DNA of 64,000 bases from the NCBI GenBank assembly GCA_963721105.1, contig CAVRHY010000021.1, positions 62,001 to 126,000 on the forward strand. The letters are read 5' to 3'. Positions 1-9,720 of this stretch are shown here, one piece after another. Numbering within the stretch: position 1 is the first letter of the stretch; every line of letters starts with the position of its first letter. Under the pieces are notes generated by a model that had not been told where the DNA came from, ran no database searches, and saw nothing but the letters and a program-made list of their open reading frames with translations. This DNA comes from Thermohalobaculum sp963721105. GTDB taxonomy: Bacteria; Pseudomonadota; Alphaproteobacteria; Rhodobacterales; Rhodobacteraceae. Both the position numbers and the translations under genes were made by a program.

Positions 1-1058
1 CCAGGCCCGAAGGCCATGCCGCAGCCGGCCGGCGTCGGCGCGGACTCGGCCATCAGCGCCTCGAGGACGAACATGATCGTCGCCGAGCTCATGTTGCCGT
101 AGCGGCGCAGCACCTCGCGCGCCGGGCGGAGCGGCGCCTCGCCGAGCTCGAGCGCCGCCTCGACGCCGTCGAGGATCGAGCGGCCGCCGGGGTGGACGGC
201 CCACATGCCGATCTCGGCGGCCGGGCGGCCGAGGATCTCGTCGCGGCCGTAGCGGAGCGCCGTCTGCACGGCGGCGGGCACATGGCCCGAGAGCACCATC
301 TCGAAGCCGTGGTCGCGCACCGACCAGGTCATCAGCGCCTCGGTGTCGGGCGCGAGCATGGCGTGGAAGCTGTCGAGGCGCAGCCCGACCGGGTCGGCCG
401 TGACCAGCGAGGCGGCGCAGCCGTCGCCCCAGAGGTAGAAGGTCAGCAGCTCCTCGATCGACGCGGTCTCGCGCAGGTGCAGCGTGCAGAGCTCGATGTT
501 GATGACGAGCACGCGGGCCGTGCGCTCTGAGCGCACGATGTGGCGGGCGAGCTTCAGCGCGTTGACGGCGGCGTAGCAGCCCATGAAGCCGATGACGGTG
601 CGCTCGACGTCGGGGCGCAGCCCGCAGCGGCGCTGGACGGCGAGGTCGATGCCGGGCGCGAAGAAGCCGGTGCACGAGGTGACGATCAGGTGCGTGACGT
701 CCGCGACCCCGGCGCCGAGGCCGAGGCGCGCGACGGCGCGCTCGGCCAGGTCGGGGGCGTGCTCCTCGTAGAGCCCCATGCGCGCGGCGGTGCCGGGGAA
801 GGCGCCGCGGCGGAACAGGCCGGCATGGTCGACGCTGTCGGCATCGTCGCCGTCGGCAGGGCGGAAGCAGCAATAGCGCCGCTCGATGCCGCCCTTGCCG
901 GCCATGCGCGCGAAAAGCCGTTGCGCGCGCGGGCTTTCCGCGAGCTGGCCCTGCGCGTAGCGGACGAAGAAGTCGTGAACCTCATGCTCCGGAACGGCCG
1001 TCGCCACCCGGTTCAGATATGCGTCTTGCAAGGGTGGCGTCTCCGCTCGGCCGTTCAC
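1..1058 (-). CDS. Type III polyketide synthase (chalcone synthase-like), 3' end outside window
   Basis: This minus-strand frame is open from a GTG at 1058 to the window edge (about 352 codons). It encodes a thiolase-fold type III PKS, a homodimeric enzyme that condenses an acyl-CoA starter with malonyl-CoA. The nucleophilic Cys is in GFMGCYAA at about residue 161, after a TSCTGFFAPGID stretch. The catalytic His is in VHPGGRS and the Asn in GNMSSATI, so all three catalytic residues are present. Family members are usually 350-400 residues, so only a short C-terminus is missing. The start follows the stop of the HPF-like gene by 9 bp in the same frame, suggesting co-transcription; a downstream TTG is an alternative start. 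The product cannot be told from sequence; relatives make alkylresorcinols, pyrones or phloroglucinols. Confidence 0.88.
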   Translation of the reverse strand, partial: MNGRAETPPLQDAYLNRVATAVPEHEVHDFFVRYAQGQLAESPRAQRLFARMAGKGGIERRYCCFRPADGDDADSVDHAGLFRRGAFPGTAARMGLYEEHAPDLAERAVARLGLGAGVADVTHLIVTSCTGFFAPGIDLAVQRRCGLRPDVERTVIGFMGCYAAVNALKLARHIVRSERTARVLVINIELCTLHLRETASIEELLTFYLWGDGCAASLVTADPVGLRLDSFHAMLAPDTEALMTWSVRDHGFEMVLSGHVPAAVQTALRYGRDEILGRPAAEIGMWAVHPGGRSILDGVEAALELGEAPLRPAREVLRRYGNMSSATIMFVLEALMAESAPTPAGCGMAFGP

Positions 1059-1067
1059 GACCGGCCG

Positions 1068-1643
1068 TCATGGTTCATGCGGGGCGTCGTGCGCGATCCG
1101 CACGGTCGTGGCGAGCGGGCCCTTGTCGCCCATCTCTTCCTCGAAGTAAACGCGCGTGCCGATCTTCATCTCCCTGAAGGCGTGGTGCTTCACCTTCTTT
1201 TGACTGAAGAAGACCTCGTGGCCGGAGGGCGTGACGATGAAGCCGAAGCCGTCCTCGGGCATGATGCGCGCGACCTGGCCGATCTGCTCGGTGCCGAGCT
1301 CGTGCGACTTGACCCTGCCCTCCATCTGGCGGACCTCGTCCTGCAACTGGCGGCGCGCCACGGCGAAGGCGCCCTCGATGGCGCTGTAGATGTCGTCCTC
1401 GGGTCGCCCGGGATGCGGGTTGTTCGAGGCTGCGACCTCGCGCCCGCCGGGCAGCACCAGATGAATGCTTGCGCGCCAGAGATAGCCCTTGTGGTGCTCC
1501 TTCGGCGGCGGGCTGAGCGTGACGCGGGCCGAGGTGATGCGGCCGAAGAACTTCTCGAGGTCGTCGAGCTCGGCCAGCACGCGCTGGCGCGCGGCGTCGG
1601 AGGTGTCCATGTGCTCGAAGACGATCTGCGGCGCGGTTTCCAT
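1068..1643 (-). CDS. HPF/RaiA-type ribosome-associated protein fused to a cold-shock domain
   Basis: A 191-residue protein. Residues 1-110 resemble the S30AE ribosome hibernation domain: an opening IVFEHMDTSDAAR, then VTLSPPPKEHHKG and a beta-rich IHLVLPGG segment. Residues 120-185 form a cold-shock-like OB fold with the nucleic-acid-binding pattern GFGFIVTP and HEVFFSQKKV. I infer a role in ribosome protection or RNA binding under stress. The ATG at 1643 is preceded by a GGGAGGGAG ribosome-binding site. The frame is open further upstream, but that extension is Pro/Arg-rich junk overlapping the divergent amidase. The PKS gene follows after 9 bp. Confidence 0.85.
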   Translation of the reverse strand: METAPQIVFEHMDTSDAARQRVLAELDDLEKFFGRITSARVTLSPPPKEHHKGYLWRASIHLVLPGGREVAASNNPHPGRPEDDIYSAIEGAFAVARRQLQDEVRQMEGRVKSHELGTEQIGQVARIMPEDGFGFIVTPSGHEVFFSQKKVKHHAFREMKIGTRVYFEEEMGDKGPLATTVRIAHDAPHEP

Positions 1644-1897
1644 GCTGCTCACTCCCTCCCGGGCTGGCCGGGATCTGGTCATTCGGTGCGGGCGTCGGCC
1701 GGCGGTGCGGCGGAAGGCTCGCGGCGGGTGAGGGATCGTGCGGTCGGGCATCCCCTGCCGCCCAGGGAATGAAACGATGGGGTCGCGGCCCGGGTTCCCC
1801 GCGCGCCGGGTGCGGCACGGGGCAGCGGCGGGGGCGGGCGGGAACCCGTGCGGGCGGGGGTTGGCTTCCGGCGCGGGATCGGCGAAAGCCTGCGGGC

Positions 1898-3427
1898 ATG
1901 GACCCATGCATGACACCCGCCGCCCGCCTGGCCGAGATGGTCCTGCGGCGCGAGATCTCGCCCGTCGAGCTGGTCGAGGCCAGCCTGAGCCGGATCGAGG
2001 CGGTGCAGCCCGTCAACAACCCGTTCGCGCTGGTGCTGGCCGACGAGGCGCGCGAGGCCGCCCGCGCGGCCGAGGCAGCGCTGATGCGCGGCGATGCGAC
2101 GGGGCCGCTGCACGGGCTGCCGGTGGCGTTCAAGGACTTCACGCCGACGAAAGGGCACCGGACGACGCGCGGCAGCGTCGCCTTCGCCGAGTGGGTGCCG
2201 GACTTCGACCCCGTCATCGTGCGGCGGTTCAAGGCGGCCGGCGCCATCATCGTCGGCAAGACGACGACGCCGGAGTTCGCCCATGCGGGCCACACGCGCT
2301 CGCCGCTGTTCGGCGCGACGACGAACCCGTGGGACCCGACGAAGAGCGCCGGCGGCTCGTCGGGCGGCTCCGGGGTCGCGGTGACGACGGGCTGCGTCGC
2401 GCTGGCCGAGGGCACCGACATGGGCGGCTCGGTCCGCATCCCGGCGGCGCTCTGCGGCTGCGTCGGGCTGAAGCCGTCGCTGGGGCGGATCCCGATGGAC
2501 ATCCTGCCGACCGTTTTCGACGACATGAGCCATTTCGGACCGCTGGCGCGCACGGTCGAGGACGCGGCGCTGTTCCTGAGCGTCGCCGAGGGGCCGGACC
2601 CGGCGGATATCTCTTCGCAGCGGGTGCCGATGCCGCTGCCCGGGCGGCTGGACGGCGACGTGCGCGGCCTGCGCATCGCGCTGAGCGTGGACCAGGGGTT
2701 CATGGCGGTCGATCCCGAGGTGACGGCGAACCTGGAGGCGGTGGCCGAGGTGCTGCGCGATGCGGGCGCCGAGGTGCGGCCGGTCGCACTGCCCTGGACG
2801 CCCGAGCTGACGGACGCCTGGTACGCCTGGTGGGGCGTCGTGCAGGCGGCGGCGTTCGGCGACGTGCTGCCGGAATTCCGCGACCGCATGGACCCGGAGG
2901 TCGTCCGGCTGATCGAGGCCGGGCAGCGGCTGGACGCCGTCAGCCTTGCGCGGATCGACCAGCTGCGGACGCGGCAGTGGCACCAGCTCGCCGCGGTCTT
3001 CGCGGAGCACGACGCGCTGATCTGCCCGACCATGGCGCAGGCGGCGCCGGACAAGGATGCGCCCTCGAGCGAATTCTCGCGGGTCGACGCCGAGGGGCGG
3101 CTGCACGGGCTGGACATGACCTCGGTGCTGAACATGGTGGCGCAATGCCCTGCCCTGTCGGTGCCCTCGGGCATGACGGCGGCGGGGCTGCCGACGGCGG
3201 TGCAGATCGTGGCGAACCGCTTCGACGACGGTATGGCGCTGCGGATCGGTGCGGCGATCGAGAATGGCACGGCCCTGGCTGGGGTGGTCGCCGGACCGCC
3301 TGCGGCCGGCGTAGGGTCCCGCCCGCCCGACTGCCCCAACTCCGCCCTCCTCGGCAGAGCCGTCAATCGGCAGAACGAGGCGAACGCCGGTTTCGAGCCC
3401 TTTCTGGACATCGATGGGATGAGGTGA
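1898..3427 (+). CDS. Amidase-signature family hydrolase
   Basis: A 509-residue amidase-signature enzyme that hydrolyses an amide bond with a Ser-cisSer-Lys triad. The Lys is in VAFKDF, the cis-Ser in the Gly/Ser loop GGSSGGSG, and the nucleophilic Ser in GTDMGGSVRIP. GatA-like proteins share this fold, but the lack of gatC or gatB neighbours and the sequence suggest a stand-alone amidase of unknown substrate. Start choice is between ATG 1898 and ATG 1910; neither has a strong ribosome-binding site. The last 35 or so residues, after IGAAIENG, do not look like the usual family end and may result from a lost stop or indel. Confidence 0.85.
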   Translation: MDPCMTPAARLAEMVLRREISPVELVEASLSRIEAVQPVNNPFALVLADEAREAARAAEAALMRGDATGPLHGLPVAFKDFTPTKGHRTTRGSVAFAEWVPDFDPVIVRRFKAAGAIIVGKTTTPEFAHAGHTRSPLFGATTNPWDPTKSAGGSSGGSGVAVTTGCVALAEGTDMGGSVRIPAALCGCVGLKPSLGRIPMDILPTVFDDMSHFGPLARTVEDAALFLSVAEGPDPADISSQRVPMPLPGRLDGDVRGLRIALSVDQGFMAVDPEVTANLEAVAEVLRDAGAEVRPVALPWTPELTDAWYAWWGVVQAAAFGDVLPEFRDRMDPEVVRLIEAGQRLDAVSLARIDQLRTRQWHQLAAVFAEHDALICPTMAQAAPDKDAPSSEFSRVDAEGRLHGLDMTSVLNMVAQCPALSVPSGMTAAGLPTAVQIVANRFDDGMALRIGAAIENGTALAGVVAGPPAAGVGSRPPDCPNSALLGRAVNRQNEANAGFEPFLDIDGMR

Positions 3428-3600
3428 ATGCCCGGCAGGGCGCAAGGATATCCGCTTGTGAGATGGTCGGGACGAAGAGCATCGCTCAGCTCACCTTCAT
3501 GATCGCCTTGATCGACGCGGCGCTCGTCGACTAATGTGCTGTTGGGCGTCTCTCCGCAAATCGCTATTGCCCGAACCGGTCAGTGAGCCGCGAGCTGGAC

Positions 3601-4130
3601 ATGGAACATTTCAGTTCGTCTTCGCTTCGCATTGAACTTCTGTTTGTTGGCGTCCAGTTCGTCCTTGTTCTGGGCGTTTTTTTCTACTCGGACTTGGGTT
3701 CGCTGATCCTGCCCGCGTTCCGGCAGTCTCCGCCTCGGATTGGGCCATCGTTCCCATTAGCATCGCGTTCGTTGCGGTCTGCTATTCACTCGGATCAGTG
3801 ATAGACGCTCTTGCGGCAATTGTGAAATCCGGCTTGGAAAGCACGAAGTGGTTTTCTGTTCCAAGTGATCGGGAGATTGTTGCCGCTCTAAGGCTAGGGA
3901 CTGAGCACGAGGAGCTCTATAGCAAAATCTTCCTCTCCGATTTCGATCAAAGGCTTCTGCGCGCAACGGGCCTGAATGCATGTCTTCTCGGTGCAGGATG
4001 CTTTTACAACTCTTGGTGTATGGCAGGCGCAATCATAACACTTGTTGGACTTCTGGCCCTCATTTCGTGGGGTCGGCGACTTGACCGTACGCTCCGACGC
4101 CTGAGAGCGCTTGTTCAGGCTCAAGATTAG
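3601..4130 (+). pseudogene. Small multi-TM membrane protein split by a frameshift at a T7 run
   Basis: Two overlapping frames (3601-3801 and the frame ending 4130) join into one protein of about 176 residues if one T is added to the T7 run at about 3667-3673. The joined product has a hydrophobic segment LLFVGVQFVLVLGVF, a second around AIVPISIAFVAVCY, a hydrophilic middle with SDREIVAALRLGTEHEELY, and a third hydrophobic segment AGAIITLVGLLALI before a basic tail. I do not recognise the family. GC content is visibly lower than in neighbouring genes, which fits recent acquisition. The homopolymer makes a sequencing error the simplest explanation; a true pseudogene is the alternative. Confidence 0.55.
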
Positions 4131-4208
4131 CTACACCCACAGTGGTTCACGTCGCCACCGAGCATAAGTCTTGTTTCGGCATCATAAATGGCCGCTTTGT
4201 CCGCACAA

Positions 4209-4229
4209 CCAGACCTTCCTCTGGTCTGG
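4209..4229. other. Perfect 7-bp inverted repeat in the intergenic region
   Basis: CCAGACC (4209-4215) and GGTCTGG (4223-4229) flank a 7-nt loop in the gap between the membrane protein and the convergent monooxygenase. There is no T-tract, so it is at best a weak terminator-like hairpin. The rest of 4131-4287 has no recognisable gene. Confidence 0.3.
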
Positions 4230-4287
4230 CCAATGTCCGCAAAGCCAAGGGAGGGCTCATCGTCACCGGCCGCTGACAGTGCCTGAC

Positions 4288-5286
<999 letters not shown>

Positions 5287-5521
5287 GGTCCGTCCGTGCT
5301 GCAGGCCTGGCGGCATGAAGGTCGGTCGCCGCCTCTCTCCGAGCAATCTAGGCGGACTGGCGGGCAGCGGCAACCTGGGCGCGGGCTGCGTTGGGGCGCC
5401 CACCCGGGCATCGCGGATCGAACCACCGGGCGGTGATCGTGCGGCGGTTCCACGTCGCTGCGCAACCACCCCGCCGGCCGGCGGCGCGGGTCCGGTGCCC
5501 GTCAGTCGGGCGGTCGGGCGG

Positions 5522-5690
5522 TCAGCCGGCCCGGTCGCGCCGCGGTCGGTTGGCCTCGGCCGGGCGGAGGCGGGTGCGCAAGGCGGGGACGTCGCGCAGG
5601 TAGGGCAGCCTTTCGCGGCACGCCGCGAAGGGCGCCATGCTGACCTCTGCGGTCAGCAGCTCCTCGCCGGCGCCGGCGCGGGCGACGGGG
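5522..5690 (-). pseudogene. Detached C-terminal piece of the nitrilase-family gene
   Basis: Reading leftward from the IS boundary at about 5690, the frame gives GAPVARAGAGEELLTAEV and continues about 57 codons to a TGA at 5522-5524. This is the usual C-terminus of a carbon-nitrogen hydrolase (a GPDG-like segment, then an LTAEV strand, R-rich end). It matches, in order and strand, what is missing from the N-terminal nitrilase piece at 7776-8405. The two pieces are separated by IS5-family DNA. Judged against family layout, only a few residues are lost at the junction. Confidence 0.75.
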
Positions 5691-6494
5691 GCGCCTCGAA
5701 AAACCTCCACAGATCGCTGGTTTCGTGGTTCTCTTGTCTCGGAGGAGATGTGGAGGCGCGGATGCGTGGACAGTCGGGGTTCTGGGACATTGACGAGCGC
5801 TATGTGCGGCTGAGTGAGGCCGGCGATCCGCTGGAGAAGCTCACCGCGCTGGTGCCGTGGGAGGTGTTCCGCAAGCCGCTGGGGAAGGCGCTGAAGCGCT
5901 CGGACGGTGCAAAGGGCGGCAGGCCGCCCTACGACGCCGTGCTGATGTTCAAGGTGCTGGTCCTGCAGGCGCTCTGCAATCTCTCGGACGATCAGGCCGA
6001 ATTCCAGATTCAGGATCGGCTGTCCTTCATGCGCTTCCTGGACCTTGGGTTGGCCGATCGGGTTCCGGATGCCAAGACGATCTGGCTGTTCCGCGAGCAC
6101 CTGGCGCAGGCGGGCGCGATCAAGACGCTCTTCGCCAGCTTCGACAAGCATCTCGCCGAGGCGGGCTATCTCGCCATGGGCGGGCAGATCGTCGACGCGA
6201 CGATCGTCGCCGCGCCGAGGCAGAGGCACACCGACGAGGAGAAGGCCGCGATCAAGGCCGGCGAGGTGCCGGAGGAGTGGAAAGCCAGGCCGGCCAGGCT
6301 GAGGCAGAAGGACCGGGATGCGTGCTGGACGGTGAAGTTCTCCAAGGCGAAGCCGGCAGTGCCGGGCAGGCCGCAGCAGGTGGACATCGCGGTGCCGACC
6401 TTCGGCTACAAGAACCACGCCGCCATCGACCGCCTGCACGGCTTCATCCGCGGCTGGTCGGTGACGAGCGCCGCTTCCTATGACGGGGCGCAGC
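5689..6494. mobile_element. IS5-family element, copy A, 5' part only (interrupted and truncated)
   Basis: From the GGGCGCCTCGAAAAACCTC end at 5689 this segment matches the copy at 45865 base for base, apart from about four substitutions I can see by eye, so the copies separated recently. The match stops at 6494, immediately at the terminal repeat of another IS5-family element (6494-7775). The remaining third of copy A, including the right end, is absent. The left end lies inside the nitrilase reading frame. Confidence 0.88.
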
Positions 6495-6523
6495 TGGACA
6501 TCCGCAAGAACTCCATGAACTGA
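5762..6523 (+). pseudogene. IS5-family transposase, truncated
   Basis: This is the same protein as the transposase at 45938 up to residue ~244 (TSAASYDGAQL), after which it runs ten codons into the neighbouring IS and stops at 6521-6523. It keeps the DUF772-like N-terminal region and the first catalytic Asp (GGQIVDATIV), but loses the second Asp (WADTAYRS) and the Glu (AVEHVFARQK). It cannot encode an active DDE transposase. The start is ATG 5762, with an in-frame GTG 12 bp upstream near a GGAGGAG ribosome-binding site. Confidence 0.85.
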
Positions 6524-7775
6524 GCAGTTCGACGCGCGTCGAGCGGTTTTTCGGCGTGGTTCATGCGGGATTGGCATGATCCAGAGAGATCCGGATGGGC
6601 TGCTGGAGCAATTTCGGACGGACTCACCCCATGGCGCGCCGACGCTCGTGGAAGACCAGGCGGTCGAAGTTGTAGGCGATGTTCGCCAGCGTCAGTTTCG
6701 CCTCGGCGCGGGCCAGGCCGATTGTGCGGATGAAGAGGCCGAAGCGGGTCTTCTGGTGGGCGAAGACGTGCTCGACGGCCACGCGGATCGAGGACTTCTT
6801 GGCATTGGCCCGCGCGATGTGGCGGGGCATCGGCTTGCCCGCCGGCTTGCGGTGGTGGATGCGGCTGGTCAGCATCCTAGCTGCCAGCCACCTCTCGTTC
6901 GTCCGGCTGCGATACGCGCTGTCCGCCCAGATCTCGGAGCCCGTGTTCTCCGGGCTCACGAGGCGCCGGAGCTGCCGGCCATCGGCCGCTGACGCCGCGG
7001 TCACCATGCTCTCACGGATGAAGCCGAAGCGCCGGTCGATGGAGATGTGGCTCTTGTAGCCGAACACCGGCACCGCGATCATCGGCAACGGCGTGCCATC
7101 CGGGCGATAGCGCACCTTCCCGCCGACCTTCAGTGTCCAGCGGGCATCGACGTCTTTCTGCGCCGCCTTGTTCGGCTCGTCCGGCCAGATCTCGCGGGCC
7201 GTCCTGCCCGCATTGATCGCCGCCTTCTCGCCCTCGGTGTTGCGCTGCTTCGGGGCCGGCACCAGGCTCGCATCGACGATCTGGCCGGCCATCGGGATGT
7301 ATCCCTTCTTCTGCAGCTGCCAGTCGAAGGCCTTCATCACCCGCTTGAGAGTGCCCGTCTCCGTCAGCCGGTTGCGAAAGTGCCGGATGGTGTTCTCGTC
7401 CGGCGTCGGCGCGCCGAGATCGAAGCCGAGAAACCGCATCCACGAAAGCCGGTCGCGGATCATGAACTCCATCCGCGCGTCCGAGAGGTTGTGCTGTGCC
7501 TGAAGGATCAGCGCCTTGAACATCGAGACCGGGTCGAAGGGCGGGCGACCGCCCCTGGAGCCGTCGCCATAGCCGAGACCCTCGACCAGCCAGCCCCGGA
7601 AGTGCTCGAAGTCCACCGTCGCCTCCAGCACCTCGAGCGGATCGCCATGCCGGCTCAGCCGCTCCAGATGCTCCGTAAGCCCGAACAGTCCCGCCTGCCG
7701 CATGATGCCCCCCGATCCGATCGCCGGAGTGAATCACATCGGCGCTCAAGCCGGTAGGTTCTTGCGGGTGTCCAG
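6494..7775. mobile_element. Complete IS5-family element (type C) with 17/18 terminal inverted repeats
   Basis: The left end CTGGACATCCGCAAGAAC (6494-6511) is repeated inverted at 7758-7775 with one mismatch. The enclosed 1.28 kb is typical for the family and holds one intact transposase on the minus strand. Left of it lies IS5 copy A; right of it lies the nitrilase gene. Because the two flanks come from different sequences, no target duplication can be read, and a deletion next to the element must have occurred after insertion. Confidence 0.85.
6624..7703 (-). CDS. IS5-family transposase (intact)
   Basis: A 359-residue DDE transposase. It has the N-terminal RGGRPPFDPVSMFKALILQ block of IS5/DUF772 proteins. 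The catalytic residues are Asp in GQIVDASLVP, Asp in EIWADSAYRS and Glu in VAVEHVFAHQK, followed by RTIGLARAEAK near the end. The length is normal for the family, and no frameshift is visible. It catalyses cut-and-paste movement of the 6494-7775 element. It is related to, but clearly different from, the transposase of copies A and B. Confidence 0.92.
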   Translation of the reverse strand: MRQAGLFGLTEHLERLSRHGDPLEVLEATVDFEHFRGWLVEGLGYGDGSRGGRPPFDPVSMFKALILQAQHNLSDARMEFMIRDRLSWMRFLGFDLGAPTPDENTIRHFRNRLTETGTLKRVMKAFDWQLQKKGYIPMAGQIVDASLVPAPKQRNTEGEKAAINAGRTAREIWPDEPNKAAQKDVDARWTLKVGGKVRYRPDGTPLPMIAVPVFGYKSHISIDRRFGFIRESMVTAASAADGRQLRRLVSPENTGSEIWADSAYRSRTNERWLAARMLTSRIHHRKPAGKPMPRHIARANAKKSSIRVAVEHVFAHQKTRFGLFIRTIGLARAEAKLTLANIAYNFDRLVFHERRRAMG

Positions 7776-8405
7776 ATAGCGCGTACCGCCCTCGTGGCCG
7801 GTATGGTTCGAGTAGAGCAGCCAGACGCCGTTCTCGAACGCCCGCGTCGGGATCATGCGGTGGGCGACGGACCACCACGCATCACCGAGCGCGGTCGGCA
7901 CGGCGATGGCCTGCGCGCCGGCCTCGGCAGCGGCGCGGACGGCCTCGGGGAACTCGACCTCGTAGCAGATGAGGATGGCAATGCGGATGCCGCGGCAGTC
8001 GAAGGCGACCAGACCCTCGCCTGTCGAGAAATAGGTCGCCTCGAAGCCGGGCGGCAGGACGGTCTTGCGATGCGTGGCGACGGCCGTGCCGGTGGCGCCG
8101 ACGATGCCGGCGGCGTTGTAGAGCCGGTCGCCGGCGCGCTCGGCATAGCCGTAGACGATCGCGCATGCCGCCTCGCGCGCGACCGCGGCGAGGCTGCGGG
8201 CCGAGGGGCCGCCGGCCGCCTCGGCGCCGTCGCGGACGGCGTCGCCGATGTCGTAGCCGGTGGGGAAGAGCTCGGGGCAGACGACGAGGTCGAGGGCCCT
8301 GCCCTTCAGCGCGGTGGCGAGGCGGTCGATGCGCTCGGTCGGCGTGCCGCCGGTCGCCGGCTGGAAGACGCCCGCGCGGATGATGGCGCTGTCGCCGGCT
8401 GTCAC
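7775..8405 (-). pseudogene. Nitrilase-superfamily carbon-nitrogen hydrolase, N-terminal piece
   Basis: About 210 residues of a nitrilase-fold hydrolase. All three catalytic residues are here: Glu in VVCPELFPTGYD, Lys in HRKTVLPPGFE and Cys in LICYEVEFPE. The frame should continue after EGGTRYL, but at 7775 it enters an IS terminal repeat and stops at 7746-7748. The missing C-terminus is at 5522-5690 beyond the IS block. The start GTG at 8405 overlaps the M24 stop by four bases (GTGA), implying translational coupling. The intact enzyme probably cleaved an amide-like product of the adjacent pathway; the substrate is unknown. Confidence 0.82.
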
Positions 8406-9559
8406 GCGCGCACCGTGTCGAAGGGCATGGCCGGGGTCTTCGTCAGCACCTCGGCGCCGCTGTCGGCCAGCAGCACAGCATTGGAGAGGAAGAAGTCGCC
8501 GCGGCCGCACCCCATCAGCCAGGACATGACGTGAAAGCTCATGCCGGCGCGGATCTCGAGGTCGCTGTCGTGGCGCAGCCCCGTGACGGTGTTGCCGCCG
8601 GTCCAGGAGGGCGGGAAGGCGATGCCGACGGCATAGCCGCAGTGGTGCCGGCGGTAGTGCGACAGGCCGGCGGCGTCGACGACGCCCTGCCAGGCGGCGT
8701 AGACCTCGCGCGCCAGCGCGCCGGGGCGGAGCGCGGCGATCACCGCGTCGAACGCCTCGGCGGCGATCGCGGCGACCTCGCGGTCCCCGGCCGGCGGCTC
8801 GCCGATATGCACGTAGCGGCCGTTCGGCGTGTTGTAGCGGCCGACGCAGCCGGCGATCTCCAGCACCAGCACGTCGCCCCGGGCCAGGCGACCGTCGCCC
8901 CAGGTGGTGTGCTCCTCGTTGAGGCGCGCCTTCGGGCGGATGAAGGGGCCGAAGCCGGGCGGCTCGCCGCCGGCGCGGGTCATAGCGGCGAGGCACTCGG
9001 CGGCGACCTCGCGTTCCTCGGCGCCGTCGCGCGCGGCGGCGACGGCGGCCGCGGTGCCGGCATCGGTCGCGACGGCGGCAAGGCGGATCAGAACCTGCTC
9101 CTCGGGGCTTTTGACGTGGCGGATCAGGTCGACCATGCCGGTGACGTCCTGCCAGTGCGCGGCGTGGCCGGCCTTCAGCGCCTCGGCCGAGCCGTGGCTG
9201 AGGCCGCTGGACCACATCTCGATGCCGACATGCGCGTTGGCGAGGCCGAGATCGCCCAGCGCCTGCGCCGCGACGCGCGCCGCCGTGTCGCTGTCGGCGT
9301 GGCCGCGAAAATCGGCGTTGCGCACCATGTTGGCGATCGAGACCCGCTCCATGGCACGCGTGACCAGCACCGGGCGGCGGTCGAGGGGCACGATCAGCAT
9401 GTGCGGCGCGAAGTAGCCCCAGTGGTCGAGCCCGGTCAGGTAAAAGATGTTCTCGGGCGTGCTGAGAAGGAGAGCGTCGAGGCCGCGCGCCTCGGCGGCG
9501 GCGCGGACGGTGCCGAGCCGGCGGTCGAGCTCGGCGTCGCTGAAGGGGTTGCAGTGCAT
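8402..9559 (-). CDS. M24-family peptidase/creatinase-like hydrolase
   Basis: A 385-residue pita-bread-fold protein with an N-terminal creatinase_N-like domain (STPENIFYLTGLDHWGYF) and a C-terminal M24 domain (HHCGYAVGIAFPPSW, then GMSFHVMSW). The positions where metallo-aminopeptidases carry their Asp metal ligands read VLVLEIAGCVGRYN. The usual Asp pair is therefore not seen, pointing to a metal-independent creatinase-type hydrolase. Ectoine hydrolase (DoeA/EutD) belongs to this superfamily and the gene sits beside ehu/eut-like genes, but the N-terminal motif is not the one I associate with EutD. It follows ehuB and is coupled to the nitrilase. Confidence 0.85.
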   Translation of the reverse strand: MHCNPFSDAELDRRLGTVRAAAEARGLDALLLSTPENIFYLTGLDHWGYFAPHMLIVPLDRRPVLVTRAMERVSIANMVRNADFRGHADSDTAARVAAQALGDLGLANAHVGIEMWSSGLSHGSAEALKAGHAAHWQDVTGMVDLIRHVKSPEEQVLIRLAAVATDAGTAAAVAAARDGAEEREVAAECLAAMTRAGGEPPGFGPFIRPKARLNEEHTTWGDGRLARGDVLVLEIAGCVGRYNTPNGRYVHIGEPPAGDREVAAIAAEAFDAVIAALRPGALAREVYAAWQGVVDAAGLSHYRRHHCGYAVGIAFPPSWTGGNTVTGLRHDSDLEIRAGMSFHVMSWLMGCGRGDFFLSNAVLLADSGAEVLTKTPAMPFDTVRA

Positions 9560-9666
9560 GGCTGCCGGGTTCTCCGCGAAGGCCGTCGCCCCGGGGCACG
9601 ACGCCGCGGGATCAGGCGCACGAGAGTCGTGGACCGCCGCGCGGGGCGGCGGCCCGCATGTCGGCG

Positions 9667-9688
9667 GCGCCGGGCACTACCCCGGCGC
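9667..9688 (-). other. Perfect 8-bp hairpin between ehuB-like gene and M24 gene
   Basis: GCGCCGGG and CCCGGCGC flank a 6-nt loop, 33 bp after the binding-protein stop. There is no T-tract. Such a hairpin after a periplasmic-binding-protein gene can protect the upstream message from decay and raise its level over downstream genes. That role is inferred; only the symmetry is seen. Confidence 0.45.
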
Positions 9689-9720
9689 GGGCCTGTCGCA
9701 GGCTGGCGCCCGGCGGCGCG

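Noticed and set aside
540..1772. Long open frames antisense to real genes (also at many other places)
   Set aside because: High-GC codon use opens antisense and third frames; none has motifs, a plausible start or reasonable composition.
3660..3680. T7 run as a programmed frameshift site in the small membrane protein
   Set aside because: Nothing else (stem-loop, known family) supports recoding, and many other genes in this window carry single-base indels in runs.
7746..7775. LDTRKNLPA as the true C-terminus of the nitrilase
   Set aside because: These bases are the terminal repeat of the 6494-7775 IS element, and the real C-terminus is found at 5522-5690.
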